Shown one piece after another: positions 14,962 to 22,057 of a stretch of DNA of 22,314 bases. The notes beneath the pieces were generated by a model. That model was not told the DNA's origin and did no database searches. It was given only the letters and a program-made list of their open reading frames with translations. A program made the position numbers and the translations under genes. Origin of the DNA: Microbacteriaceae bacterium UBA6152 (GTDB lineage Bacteria > Actinomycetota > Actinomycetes > Actinomycetales > Microbacteriaceae). Where the stretch lies: positions 14,493-36,806 of the forward strand of contig DIUS01000014.1 in NCBI GenBank assembly GCA_002423075.1. The letters run 5' to 3'. Every line of letters starts with the position of its first letter. Positions within the stretch are counted from its first letter, which is position 1.

Positions 14962-17639
14962 GAGCTTTCTCCTCTCAAGCGGGTCGTAGTCAGGGCGTCG
15001 TGAACGGCGAGCAGCAGGGTGGGAGTGGAGAGCGGCTTGACGAGGAACCCGTGCACTCGTTCAGCGATAACGGAATCGACGGAGCCGCGATCTTCGAGAC
15101 CGCTCATCAGGATCACGGGGATGCTGATCCCGGCGTCGATCAGCCTTTCGACCAGCTCGATGCCGCTGATTCCGGCCATAGTCACATCGCTGAGCACGAG
15201 TGCGGGCGGCGCGGCCGCCGACTGGATGTGTCGCCACGCGTCATCGCCACTCGAGGCGACGCTCACCTCGTAGCCCTCGGCCTCGAGTGCCTGCCGCACG
15301 ATCGTGCGGATCGCCTGCTCATCGTCGACGACGAGCACGCGCTCGCCGCCACCGCGGGGAGTGGCGGCGACTTCGCGATGGTCACGGCGCTCGAGGGGTG
15401 TCGTCTGCCGACCGAGGGGCAGCCGAAGAGTGAAGCGCGAACCGGTGGCGCCATCGCTCTCGACCTCGATGCTGCCGCCGTGGCCGCGCATGATGGCCGC
15501 GACCATGGGCAGGCCCAGGCCCGTGCCCTCGCCGACGGGCTTGGTCGTGAAGAACGGCTCCCACAGGCGCGCGATCACGTCGGGGCTCATGCCGTGGCCG
15601 GTGTCGATGACGTCGATGAGAACGTGCCGAGTGCCACTGTCGGCGGCGGCGTCGACGCGGGCATCCAGGGTGATGGCACCGTCTCCCTCGATCGCGTCGT
15701 GGGCGTTCGAGACCAAATTGGCGAGCACCTGCAGAAGCTGGGTGGCGTCACCGGTGAAGCTGACGGGCTCGAGCGGGGCAGAGACGGTGAGCTCGACGCC
15801 GGGCCGGAGGGTCTCAGAGACCATCACGCGAAGCTCGTCGAGCAGATCGGTCAGGACAATGCTCTCGGTGCGCGTCTCGACGCCGCGAGCGAAACCGAGC
15901 ACCTGGCGCACCATGTCGGCGCCGCGCCGCGCGGCAGTCTCGATCATCGCGGCGGTCTCGTGGTCGGGCGTGCCCTGAAGAGTGACACCGAGCAGCTGCG
16001 AGGCCATGAGGATGGGCGTGAGAACGTTGTTGAGGTCGTGCGCAATGCCGCCCGCGAAAGTACCGAGCGATTCGAGGCGCTCGGCGCGGTGCATCGCCTC
16101 TTCGCGTGCCACCTCGTCTGTGATATCGGCCGAGACGGAGAGCACGGCCTCGGGCTCGCCGTGCACATCGCGCATGAGCTGCCAGCGGCTCGAGACGACG
16201 ATGTCGCGCCCATCGGAGGTGCGCACGGCGACCCGGCCCGACCAATGGCCCTCCTCGAGCACCGTGCTCATCGCCTCCGCCATCTGATCAGGGTCGATCG
16301 TGACGAGCTCGCGCGAGTCGACACCGACGACGCTGTCGGCGTTCCAGCCGTAGAGCGCGAGCGCCCCCAAGTTCGCGTACCGGATGCGGTGCTGAGGGTC
16401 ACGAACCACAATGGCATCGCGGGAGATGTCGAGCAGGCCGCCGAGCGTCGCGAGCTCTTCTTGCGCCTGGCGGTAGCGCTGCTCGGCCAGCTCGGTCTCG
16501 GTGACATCGCGCAGGTGCACGGCCAGCCCGCCCCCGCTCGGATACGCGATCGCCTCGATCCAGGCCTCACGTGCCTCGATGTGGTCGCGAACGTGCACCG
16601 TGGTGCTGTCTGCTACCGCGGAACGGAAGGCGATCTCGAACTCTGTGCCGCAGAGCTCAGGCGCCGCCTGCCAGACGGTCGTGCCGATGATCGCCTCGCG
16701 CTCGAGCCCGATCATCTCGACCAGGCGATCGTTGACGAAGGTGAATCGCCACTCTGCGTCGACGACACCGAGGCTGTCGGTCATCGCGTTCACCGTGATT
16801 GACAGCAGCTCTTCGACCTCGCGCCGTTGCCGCTGCTCGATGATGGTGTCGGTCACGTCGTGCGCGGCACCGCTGATGGTGCCGCGCACGCCCGCCCGCG
16901 GCTTCGAGAGCTCGCCGATGAGACGCAAGTGGCGCTCGCCGGCCACGGCCGCCAGAGACAGGGTGATGTCGAGCTGCCGCTGTTCGCGCTGCGACCGCTC
17001 AAGCGCGATCGCCAGTCGAGCAGCTTCTGCGGGGTCGAGCAGTGCGAGCAGGGCGTCGAGGGTGCTCGGCGCACTGCTGCCGAAACCCGCGAGGTCGCCC
17101 GACCAGTCGAGCACGCGCGAGTCGAGGTCAAGGCTCCAGCCGATGAACCCGGCGATGCGCCCGGCCAAGGCCAGCAGTGCTCCATCGCGCTCGCGCTCGC
17201 GAGCTGCATCCGCCGCTTCGGTGAGGTTCTGGGTAATGACGAGCGAACCCACGACCACGCGCTGCTCGTCGAAGAGCGGCACGAACGTGATCGCGAGGTC
17301 GCACGTACTGCCCGAACGCTTTACACCGAGTGCTCGAGCGCGCACACCATCGCCTCGAAGCGCATCGTCGATGGCAGCCTGAATGCGGCGCCGATGGGCG
17401 GGCAAGACGACGTCGATCATGGGTCGACCGATGATCTCGCCGCGCCGGAAGCCGGTTCGACGGCTGAGAGCGAGATTGCCGTCAATGATGCACCCGTCGC
17501 GGTCGATCACCATGACCCCGTCGTCTTGGCTGTCGGCCAGAAAACTGTCGAGTCGCGAGAGCTGCAGCGCGCGGAATGCCGCGTGCGGTTCCGGAGCGGT
17601 CAGCGCGCCGAACCACTTCTCGTAGGCGAGCGCACTCAT
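14958..17639 (-). CDS. Soluble multi-PAS hybrid sensor histidine kinase with C-terminal receiver
   Basis: 893 residues from the ATG at 17639 (start MSALAYEKW, preceded by a GGGGGCGA-like site). The frame is open up to an ATG at 17720, giving 920 residues, but the extra part is basic and atypical. Four PAS-like regions occupy about 38-150, 165-290 (weak), 300-415 and 418-520. The kinase core follows: His534 in GIAHDLNN, N-box near 645, DTGHGM near 682, FFTTK and GTGLGLP. A receiver domain ends the protein, with VLVVDDE, Asp818 in LVLSDVTM, and LVKP. There is no transmembrane segment, so signals are sensed in the cytoplasm. Autophosphorylated His may pass phosphate to its own receiver and to the LuxR-type regulator next in the operon; no Hpt domain is present. 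It is the first gene of the five-gene operon. Confidence 0.9.
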   Translation of the reverse strand: MSALAYEKWFGALTAPEPHAAFRALQLSRLDSFLADSQDDGVMVIDRDGCIIDGNLALSRRTGFRRGEIIGRPMIDVVLPAHRRRIQAAIDDALRGDGVRARALGVKRSGSTCDLAITFVPLFDEQRVVVGSLVITQNLTEAADAARERERDGALLALAGRIAGFIGWSLDLDSRVLDWSGDLAGFGSSAPSTLDALLALLDPAEAARLAIALERSQREQRQLDITLSLAAVAGERHLRLIGELSKPRAGVRGTISGAAHDVTDTIIEQRQRREVEELLSITVNAMTDSLGVVDAEWRFTFVNDRLVEMIGLEREAIIGTTVWQAAPELCGTEFEIAFRSAVADSTTVHVRDHIEAREAWIEAIAYPSGGGLAVHLRDVTETELAEQRYRQAQEELATLGGLLDISRDAIVVRDPQHRIRYANLGALALYGWNADSVVGVDSRELVTIDPDQMAEAMSTVLEEGHWSGRVAVRTSDGRDIVVSSRWQLMRDVHGEPEAVLSVSADITDEVAREEAMHRAERLESLGTFAGGIAHDLNNVLTPILMASQLLGVTLQGTPDHETAAMIETAARRGADMVRQVLGFARGVETRTESIVLTDLLDELRVMVSETLRPGVELTVSAPLEPVSFTGDATQLLQVLANLVSNAHDAIEGDGAITLDARVDAAADSGTRHVLIDVIDTGHGMSPDVIARLWEPFFTTKPVGEGTGLGLPMVAAIMRGHGGSIEVESDGATGSRFTLRLPLGRQTTPLERRDHREVAATPRGGGERVLVVDDEQAIRTIVRQALEAEGYEVSVASSGDDAWRHIQSAAAPPALVLSDVTMAGISGIELVERLIDAGISIPVILMSGLEDRGSVDSVIAERVHGFLVKPLSTPTLLLAVHDALTTTRLRGESS

Positions 17640-17724
17640 CGGGTCGCCCCCGGTGCGGCGCAAGCGTCTGGCACAGCGGCTCTCCTCGTAGGGCTTCACG
17701 TTAGCGCCCGGTAGACGCATCGCG

Positions 17725-17730
17725 ACTCTA
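17725..17730 (-). promoter_or_regulatory. Candidate -10 box (TAGAGT) of the kinase/c-di-GMP operon
   Basis: On the minus strand TAGAGT precedes the hybrid kinase gene by about 86 bases from the preferred start at 17639. The region 17-19 bp upstream overlaps the palindrome at 17749-17768 and has no good TTGACA match. Weak support, from position and hexamer only. Confidence 0.3.
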
Positions 17731-17731
17731 G

Positions 17732-17789
17732 TGTGCGGAATACGTCAGTGTCCTCCTAATGGAGGACAGATCGCCCTGTGCGGAATGCG
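17732..17789. promoter_or_regulatory. Perfect 8-4-8 palindrome flanked by direct repeats between divergent operons
   Basis: TGTCCTCC-TAAT-GGAGGACA (17749-17768) is a perfect inverted repeat. It is flanked by two near-identical direct repeats, TGTGCGGAATACG at 17732-17744 and TGTGCGGAATGCG at 17777-17789 (12 of 13 identical), 45 bp apart. It sits between the divergent kinase operon and the aminotransferase gene, where a terminator makes no sense, so it is a strong candidate regulator-binding region. Confidence 0.55.
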
Positions 17790-17868
17790 AACACACGCGG
17801 AAGATTTTCACCTTTCTGCGCGGTTTTCGGCTCTTTTCGCCCCGCGAATGGGGTACAGGACCGCCCAG

Positions 17869-17874
17869 TACGCT
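17869..17874 (+). promoter_or_regulatory. Candidate -10 box (TACGCT) for a leaderless aminotransferase mRNA
   Basis: TACGCT ends 7 bases before the GTG at 17882, which places transcription start at or next to the start codon. No ribosome site is visible upstream of that GTG, consistent with a leaderless transcript, common in actinobacteria. Confidence 0.4.
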
Positions 17875-17881
17875 GACCTGC

Positions 17882-19078
17882 GTGAACTCCGACGCTCCGT
17901 GGATGCGCACCGCGCGTTCCGCCGGCCTGGTCAGCGCCGACGGCACCGTGCGCACGACGATCTTCGCCGAGATGTCGGCGCTGGCCGCCCAGCACGGCGC
18001 GATCAATCTCGGCCAGGGGTACCCCGACGACGACGCACCGGCGGTCGTGCTCGAGACCGCCGTCGAGGCGATTCGTGCCGGAATCAACCAGTACCCGCCG
18101 GGTCGCGGATTCGCCGACCTGCGCCACGCGATCGCCGAGCATCAGCAGCGCTTCTACGGCCTGAAGCTCGACCCCGAGACCGAGGTGCTCGTCACGGCCG
18201 GGGCCACCGAGGCCATGGCGGCGAGCCTGCTCGCCTTCGCCGGCCCCGGCGACGAGGTCATCACTCTCGAGCCGTTCTACGACGCCTACGCCGCCGTCAT
18301 CGGGCTCGGCGGAGCACGGCACGTGACGATTCCGCTGGGCGAGCCCCAGTTTCAGCCGACATCTGCCGCGATCGACGCAGCCTTCAGCGATCGCACCCGC
18401 GTCGTCGTGCTCAATTCGCCGCACAACCCGACGGGCTCGATCCTCGCCCCTGAGCACGTCGAGCGCATCGTCGCCCTCGCCGCCCAGCACGACGCCGTCA
18501 TCGTGAGCGACGAGGTCTACGAGCACCTCGTCTTCAACGGCCGACGGCACACGCCCGTGGCGGCCACGCCAGGCGCGGCCGAACGCACGCTCACGGTGTC
18601 GAGCGCGGCCAAGACCTTCTCGGTGACGGGCTGGAAGATCGGATGGGTCACCGGCCCCGCCGCCCTCATCGACGCGGTCATCGGCGTGAAGCAGTGGCTC
18701 ACCTATGTCAACGGCGCGCCGTTCCAGGGTGCCGTCGCGGCGGGGCTGCGACTGCCCGATGCCTTCTTCGACGAGCTTCGCGACACGATGCAGCGTCGCC
18801 GCGACCTGCTCGCCGCCGGGCTCGTCGACGCAGGCTTTGTCATCGCCCCCACCGCGGGCTCGTACTTCATCGTCGCGGACGGATCCGACGTGGGTCTCGG
18901 CGACGCAGCGGCGAGCGCACGTTCGCTCGCGGTCGATCCGGGCGTCGTGGCGATTCCGCTGAGCGCCTTCGGGCGGGCGGGCGGCACCGTGAGCGACACC
19001 GCCCTACGCTTCGCCTTCTGCAAGCCCGACGACGTGATCGCCCAGGCCGTGACGCGGCTGCAGAGCCTTCGCCGCTAA
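17882..19078 (+). CDS. Class I/II PLP-dependent aminotransferase
   Basis: 398 residues from the GTG at 17882. An ATG 21 bases further in is also possible, and the open frame back to 17759 has no family resemblance. Motifs are those of the fold-type I kynurenine/methionine/glutamine transaminase group: INLGQGYPDDDAP near residue 41, INQYPPGRGFADLR, VTAGATEAM, LNSPHNPTGS, IVSDEVYEHLVF, and the PLP lysine Lys244 in SSAAKTFSVTGWKIGW, with the phosphate-binding Arg in the C-terminal LRFAFCK. It moves an amino group between an amino acid and a 2-oxo acid. Related proteins are often annotated as succinyldiaminopimelate aminotransferase DapC, and substrate choice cannot be decided here. The stop overlaps that of the convergent Nit-type hydrolase by 4 bp. 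Confidence 0.92.
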   Translation: MNSDAPWMRTARSAGLVSADGTVRTTIFAEMSALAAQHGAINLGQGYPDDDAPAVVLETAVEAIRAGINQYPPGRGFADLRHAIAEHQQRFYGLKLDPETEVLVTAGATEAMAASLLAFAGPGDEVITLEPFYDAYAAVIGLGGARHVTIPLGEPQFQPTSAAIDAAFSDRTRVVVLNSPHNPTGSILAPEHVERIVALAAQHDAVIVSDEVYEHLVFNGRRHTPVAATPGAAERTLTVSSAAKTFSVTGWKIGWVTGPAALIDAVIGVKQWLTYVNGAPFQGAVAAGLRLPDAFFDELRDTMQRRRDLLAAGLVDAGFVIAPTAGSYFIVADGSDVGLGDAAASARSLAVDPGVVAIPLSAFGRAGGTVSDTALRFAFCKPDDVIAQAVTRLQSLRR

Positions 19079-19878
19079 AGGGGCACGACCCCGAACCGGC
19101 GCAGCTGCAGGGCGGGATTGATGCGGCGCACCTCGTCGAGGTGATCGCGCGAGACGGGGGCGACCACAGCATCCGTCGCCGTCTCGATCGAGGCGAGCAG
19201 CTCGCCGCGCGCGTCGACGATCATGCTGTGTCCGACCCCGATCGGCGGGGTGTGGTCGGCCGCCGCGACGTAGACCGTGTTCTCGATGGCGCGCGCGGTG
19301 ACGAGAGTCGTCCAGGCGTGCACCTTGCCGGGGCCGGCCACCCACTCGCTCGGCACGAGCACGAGTTCGGCGCCGGCGTCGACGAGGCGGCGCGTCACCT
19401 CGGGAAACCGCAGGTCGTAGCAGGTCTGGATGCCCACGCGCAGCCCGACGCCATCGAACAGCTGTGGCGGCTCGATCGCTCCGGGCTCGGCCCACTGCGA
19501 CTCGGTCGCGCCGAACGCGTCGTAGAGGTGCAGCTTGCGCGAGACGCTCAGCAGGGTGCCATCGGGTGCGACGGCGACGATCGTGTTGCGAAACTTGTCG
19601 GGCACGGTCGCTGTCTCGACGAGCCCGGCGACGACGATCGCGCCCGTCTCGCTCGCGAGGTCGCGCAGTCCCTCGACGAACGGGCCGTCGAGCGGCTCGG
19701 CCGCCGCGACCCAGTCGGGCCCGAGCTTCGGGGTGAAGTACGACGAGTACTCGGGAAACACGACGAGCCCCGCCCCCTGCTCGACGGCCCGCATCGCGAG
19801 GCTGCGCATCGCGGCGAGGTTCGCGTCGCGGTCGGCGACGGGGCCGAATTGGGCGACGGCGACGGATGCTGTGCTCAC
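19075..19878 (-). CDS. Nitrilase-superfamily carbon-nitrogen hydrolase (Nit1/Nit2, omega-amidase type)
   Basis: 267 residues, normal for the family. The catalytic triad is visible: Glu43 in VVFPEYS, Lys115 in SRKLHLYDAFG and Cys153 in QTCYDLRFPE. The RKLHLYD and CYDLRFPE signatures place it nearest the Nit1/Nit2 branch, whose members hydrolyse omega-amides such as alpha-ketoglutaramate or deaminated glutathione. It starts at a GTG with no strong ribosome site. It is convergent with the aminotransferase gene, sharing 4 bp at the stops, and divergent from the small membrane ORF. A link to the transaminase is biochemically sensible, since transaminases using glutamine make alpha-ketoglutaramate, but the two are not co-transcribed. 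The substrate remains inferred. Confidence 0.9.
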   Translation of the reverse strand: MSTASVAVAQFGPVADRDANLAAMRSLAMRAVEQGAGLVVFPEYSSYFTPKLGPDWVAAAEPLDGPFVEGLRDLASETGAIVVAGLVETATVPDKFRNTIVAVAPDGTLLSVSRKLHLYDAFGATESQWAEPGAIEPPQLFDGVGLRVGIQTCYDLRFPEVTRRLVDAGAELVLVPSEWVAGPGKVHAWTTLVTARAIENTVYVAAADHTPPIGVGHSMIVDARGELLASIETATDAVVAPVSRDHLDEVRRINPALQLRRFGVVPL

Positions 19879-19891
19879 GATTCACAGCCTA

Positions 19892-19906
19892 GGCCGGTGC
19901 CCGGCC
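19892..19906. repeat. GC-rich inverted repeat in a 43-bp divergent intergenic gap
   Basis: GGCCGG-TGC-CCGGCC is a perfect 6-3-6 dyad between the hydrolase start and the small membrane ORF. A second short dyad, ACAGTGCTGT (19911-19920), directly precedes the ATG at 19922. Either could be an operator; their small size and high GC also allow chance. Confidence 0.3.
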
Positions 19907-19921
19907 CGCCACAGTGCTGTC

Positions 19922-20074
19922 ATGACCACCAACGCCTCCTCGCCCGGCTCAACCTGGCCGTGGCGCATCGCCCGCTGGCTGCTCGGCGCGGCGCTGCTGT
20001 TGGCCGACATCGGGCACCTCACCTACGGGCGCGCAGAGTTCGCGGCCGACACCTCTGCCACGATGGAGTCATGA
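19922..20074 (+). CDS. 50-residue membrane ORF resembling the N-terminus of a DoxX-type protein (probable remnant)
   Basis: The ORF runs from ATG to TGA and encodes one membrane helix (ARWLLGAALLLADIGHLTYG) followed by RAEFAAD. This pattern matches my memory of the first helix of DoxX-like membrane proteins in Microbacteriaceae (LLGAAL, GHLTF, REF), which normally continue for about 100 more residues with further helices. Here the frame stops after eight unrelated residues. The TGA overlaps the ATG of the ribokinase gene as ATGA, so the short ORF may persist because its translation feeds the kinase. It could be a real small protein, a truncated gene or a chance frame; no ribosome site is seen before it. 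Confidence 0.45.
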   Translation: MTTNASSPGSTWPWRIARWLLGAALLLADIGHLTYGRAEFAADTSATMES

Positions 20075-20958
20075 CCGCCTCGCTCATCGTTCTGGGTTCT
20101 GCCAACACCGACTACACCGTGCTCGTCGAGCGGCACCCGCAGCCGGGTGAAACACTGCTCGGCGACGAGCTCGTCGTCGCCACGGGCGGCAAGGGTGCGA
20201 ACCAGGCGCTCGCGGCTGCTCGCTCGGGCGCCATGCCCGTGTTTCTCGGCGCGGTCGGCGACGACGGCAACGGGCGTCAGATGCTCGACGCGCTCGGGTC
20301 GGGTGGGGTCGACGTGTCGAGCGTGGCCGTAGTCGACGACGCGCCCACGGGCATCGCGCTCATCACCGTTTCACGCGACGGCGAGAACACGATCGTCGTC
20401 GCGGCGGGCGCCAACGCGCGGGTGAACGCGCACGAGGTCGAAGCGGCGATCCGCGCCGTCGCGGGGGTCGGCACCGTGCTGCTCGCGCAGCTCGAGATTC
20501 CGCTGCCCGTCGTCGCCGAAGCGGCTGCGATCATCGATGAACTGGGCGGGCGCACGGTGCTGAATCTGTCGCCGAGCCGAGAGATTCCGGATGCTCTTCT
20601 CGCGCTCTGCGACCCCCTCGTCGTCAACGAATCCGAAGCGCACGACCTCACCGGCATACCCATCGGCTCGGTCAACGAGGCCTCGGCCGCGGCGCAGGCG
20701 CTGCTCGACCGCTGCCGCAGCGTCGTCATCACCCTCGGCGGTGACGGCGCCGTCTTCGCGGCGCCGGGCGCGAGTGGTCACCTGCCTGCGCCGCGCGTCA
20801 CCGTGGTCGACACCACCGGAGCCGGCGACGCCTTCGTGGGGGCGCTGTGCGCCGAGCTCGCCGAGAACCGCACCGACCTGCGCACCGCTGTCGAGAGCGG
20901 AGTCGCAGCCGGCACCGCGGCCGTGCAGTGGCTCGGAGCCCAACCCCCGCGCGACTGA
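20071..20958 (+). CDS. rbsK: Ribokinase-family (PfkB) sugar kinase
   Basis: 295 residues, typical of RbsK. The start MTASLIVLGSANTDY matches the family's first strand. GGKGANQA at 39-46 is the sugar-binding signature, NESEA near 190 is the NxxE metal motif, and DTTGAGDAF at 247-255 holds the catalytic Asp253 and the anion hole. It phosphorylates ribose or a related sugar at O5 with ATP in the cytoplasm. No ribose transporter or mutarotase is next to it. The start overlaps the small membrane ORF as ATGA with GGAG only two bases upstream, so translation is probably coupled. Substrates such as deoxyribose or pseudouridine are possible alternatives within the family. Confidence 0.9.
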   Translation: MTASLIVLGSANTDYTVLVERHPQPGETLLGDELVVATGGKGANQALAAARSGAMPVFLGAVGDDGNGRQMLDALGSGGVDVSSVAVVDDAPTGIALITVSRDGENTIVVAAGANARVNAHEVEAAIRAVAGVGTVLLAQLEIPLPVVAEAAAIIDELGGRTVLNLSPSREIPDALLALCDPLVVNESEAHDLTGIPIGSVNEASAAAQALLDRCRSVVITLGGDGAVFAAPGASGHLPAPRVTVVDTTGAGDAFVGALCAELAENRTDLRTAVESGVAAGTAAVQWLGAQPPRD

Positions 20959-21021
20959 GCTACATCGTCGCCGAGGCCGCCGGCACCGATGCTCAGCTCG
21001 TCGATCCTGATCCGGCTCATT

Positions 21022-21035
21022 CTCGCGATCGCGAG
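21022..21035. repeat. 14-bp perfect palindrome
   Basis: CTCGCGATCGCGAG is fully self-complementary. It lies 64 bases after the ribokinase stop. It contains GCGATCGC, which is frequent in some GC-rich genomes, so it may be a common genomic word or a site for a DNA-binding protein. Confidence 0.5.
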
Positions 21036-21058
21036 CGGGGTTCGCGCTGTACAGAGGT

Positions 21059-21101
21059 GGTCGATGCCCGAAGACAACCCGAATGCCTCGGGGCATCGAC
21101 C
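21059..21101. repeat. Hairpin with perfect 11-bp arms
   Basis: GGTCGATGCCC at 21059-21069 and GGGCATCGACC at 21091-21101 are exact reverse complements around a 21-base loop. It is 100 bases after the ribokinase stop and has no T-run, so it is a weak candidate terminator. It could equally be a recombination or operator site. Confidence 0.5.
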
Positions 21102-21392
21102 GTGCCGGGCGGGGTGCGCTCACGAACCTGAAGGGGGGCGTTGCACACACCAAAGCGGGTCTCCGAACCCGGCTTCGTCTATGGTCGCGGGCGCCGAACG
21201 GCGAGGCAAACTCGCGACACACCCGGGCTTCGCATACCGAACGCTCACCAGAATTCGAGGGCTGACGCCCGGCCGGGGCACACAGAAGGTCTGGTCGAGG
21301 TAAGTGGGCCTCTCGGGCGTGGGGGGGCTCCGCGCGACACTCGATTGCGCCCGGCAGCCCGAGGACACTCTCACCATGCAGTTCTTGCATCA

Positions 21393-21423
21393 TTGCCTGT
21401 CTGGCAGGTTTCGACGGTACGAT
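21393..21423 (+). promoter_or_regulatory. Promoter of the tetR-mmpL operon (leaderless)
   Basis: TTGCCT (21393-21398) and TACGAT (21418-21423) are spaced by 19 bp. Transcription would start about 7 bases after the -10 box, exactly at the GTG at 21430, giving a leaderless mRNA. CCTG-TCTGG-CAGG (21397-21409) and an imperfect CGGTACG/CGTGCCG dyad (21415-21435) overlap the promoter and could bind the TetR protein. Confidence 0.5.
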
Positions 21424-21429
21424 CGCGGC

Positions 21430-22038
21430 GTGCCGAGTCTTCGTGAACGCAAGAAGACTGCGACCCGACGACTTCTTGCGGAGACAGCGTTCACGCTGGC
21501 TTGTGAACGAGGTCTGGCGGGATTCTCGCTCAACGAACTTGCGGAACAGGCCGACGTATCTCGTCGCACGGTGTCCAACTACTTCGACTCGAAAGAACAA
21601 GCGGTGGCATTCGTCACGTTGTTGAGGATGCGAGAGGCTCTCAGAGATTTGTCCGTGGAGTCTCACGTTCCGCTCCCTGACCAGATTGACAATCTTCTCC
21701 GAACGCAATTCTCGAAGTATGTGATCACTGCGCACCGTCAATTGGTTGAGCTCGCCTCCGAGAGCCCCAGTCTCCAGCCATACCTGCACGATGTGGAACA
21801 ACGGGGCGTGGCCGAGGCGACACAGTTTCTGCGGGAGCGACTCGGGCCCGACTACCCACCCATGTATGCGTATCTTGTCGTCGGCGCCGCGTACGGGGCG
21901 ATGTCGGCACTACTAGATGGTCGTCTCGTTCTGCGCGACGCCGACAGCATCACAGACCCGTTCAACGAGGTAAGCCTCGACGGGTTCATCTCGACCATCG
22001 CGAATTACCTTCGCCATGGCTTTCACCTTCCCTCATAG
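21430..22038 (+). CDS. TetR/AcrR-family repressor, likely local regulator of the MMPL transporter
   Basis: 202 residues from the GTG at 21430. The N-terminus is a classic TetR DNA-binding domain: RERKKTATRRLLAETAFTLACERG, then FSLNELAEQADVSRRTVSNYFDSKEQAVAF at about 32-61. The C-terminal part (about 70-202) is a helical ligand domain. No ribosome site lies before the GTG, consistent with the leaderless promoter above. The MMPL transporter gene follows after 19 bp on the same strand, the usual arrangement of an efflux pump with its own repressor. Base composition drops (29 of 60 G+C in 21661-21720, against 44 of 60 in 20701-20760 within the ribokinase gene), which suggests horizontal acquisition of the pair. 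Confidence 0.9.
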   Translation: MPSLRERKKTATRRLLAETAFTLACERGLAGFSLNELAEQADVSRRTVSNYFDSKEQAVAFVTLLRMREALRDLSVESHVPLPDQIDNLLRTQFSKYVITAHRQLVELASESPSLQPYLHDVEQRGVAEATQFLRERLGPDYPPMYAYLVVGAAYGAMSALLDGRLVLRDADSITDPFNEVSLDGFISTIANYLRHGFHLPS

Positions 22039-22057
22039 AGCTTCAGGAGAAATCGGC

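Larger units (their letters stand above)
20959..21429. other. 471-base gene-free stretch with palindromes
   Basis: No open frame here resembles a protein and no tRNA fold was found. The stretch contains a 14-bp palindrome (21022-21035), a hairpin with 11-bp arms (21059-21101), a short CGGGT/ACCCG dyad near 21156-21171, and the promoter of the tetR gene at its right end. It lies between typical chromosomal genes and a lower-GC tetR-mmpL pair, so it may include a junction. Confidence 0.5.

Noticed and set aside
15000..16802. 600-codon open frame on the plus strand across the hybrid kinase gene
   Set aside because: It is antisense to well recognised PAS, kinase and receiver domains; its composition is that of a shadow frame.
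18643..20070. Possible long N-terminal extension of the ribokinase gene
   Set aside because: The frame is open for 476 codons upstream but runs through the aminotransferase and antisense to the hydrolase. The family's first strand begins at the ATG at 20071.
21120..21300. Possible tRNA or other structured RNA in the gap before tetR
   Set aside because: No cloverleaf with a T-loop GGTTCGAATCC-type motif and matching acceptor stem could be built; only short isolated dyads are present.
20371..21801. 476-codon open frame on the minus strand across the ribokinase, the gap and the tetR gene
   Set aside because: It is opposite to two recognised genes and low in complexity; no homology is evident for the part in the gap.
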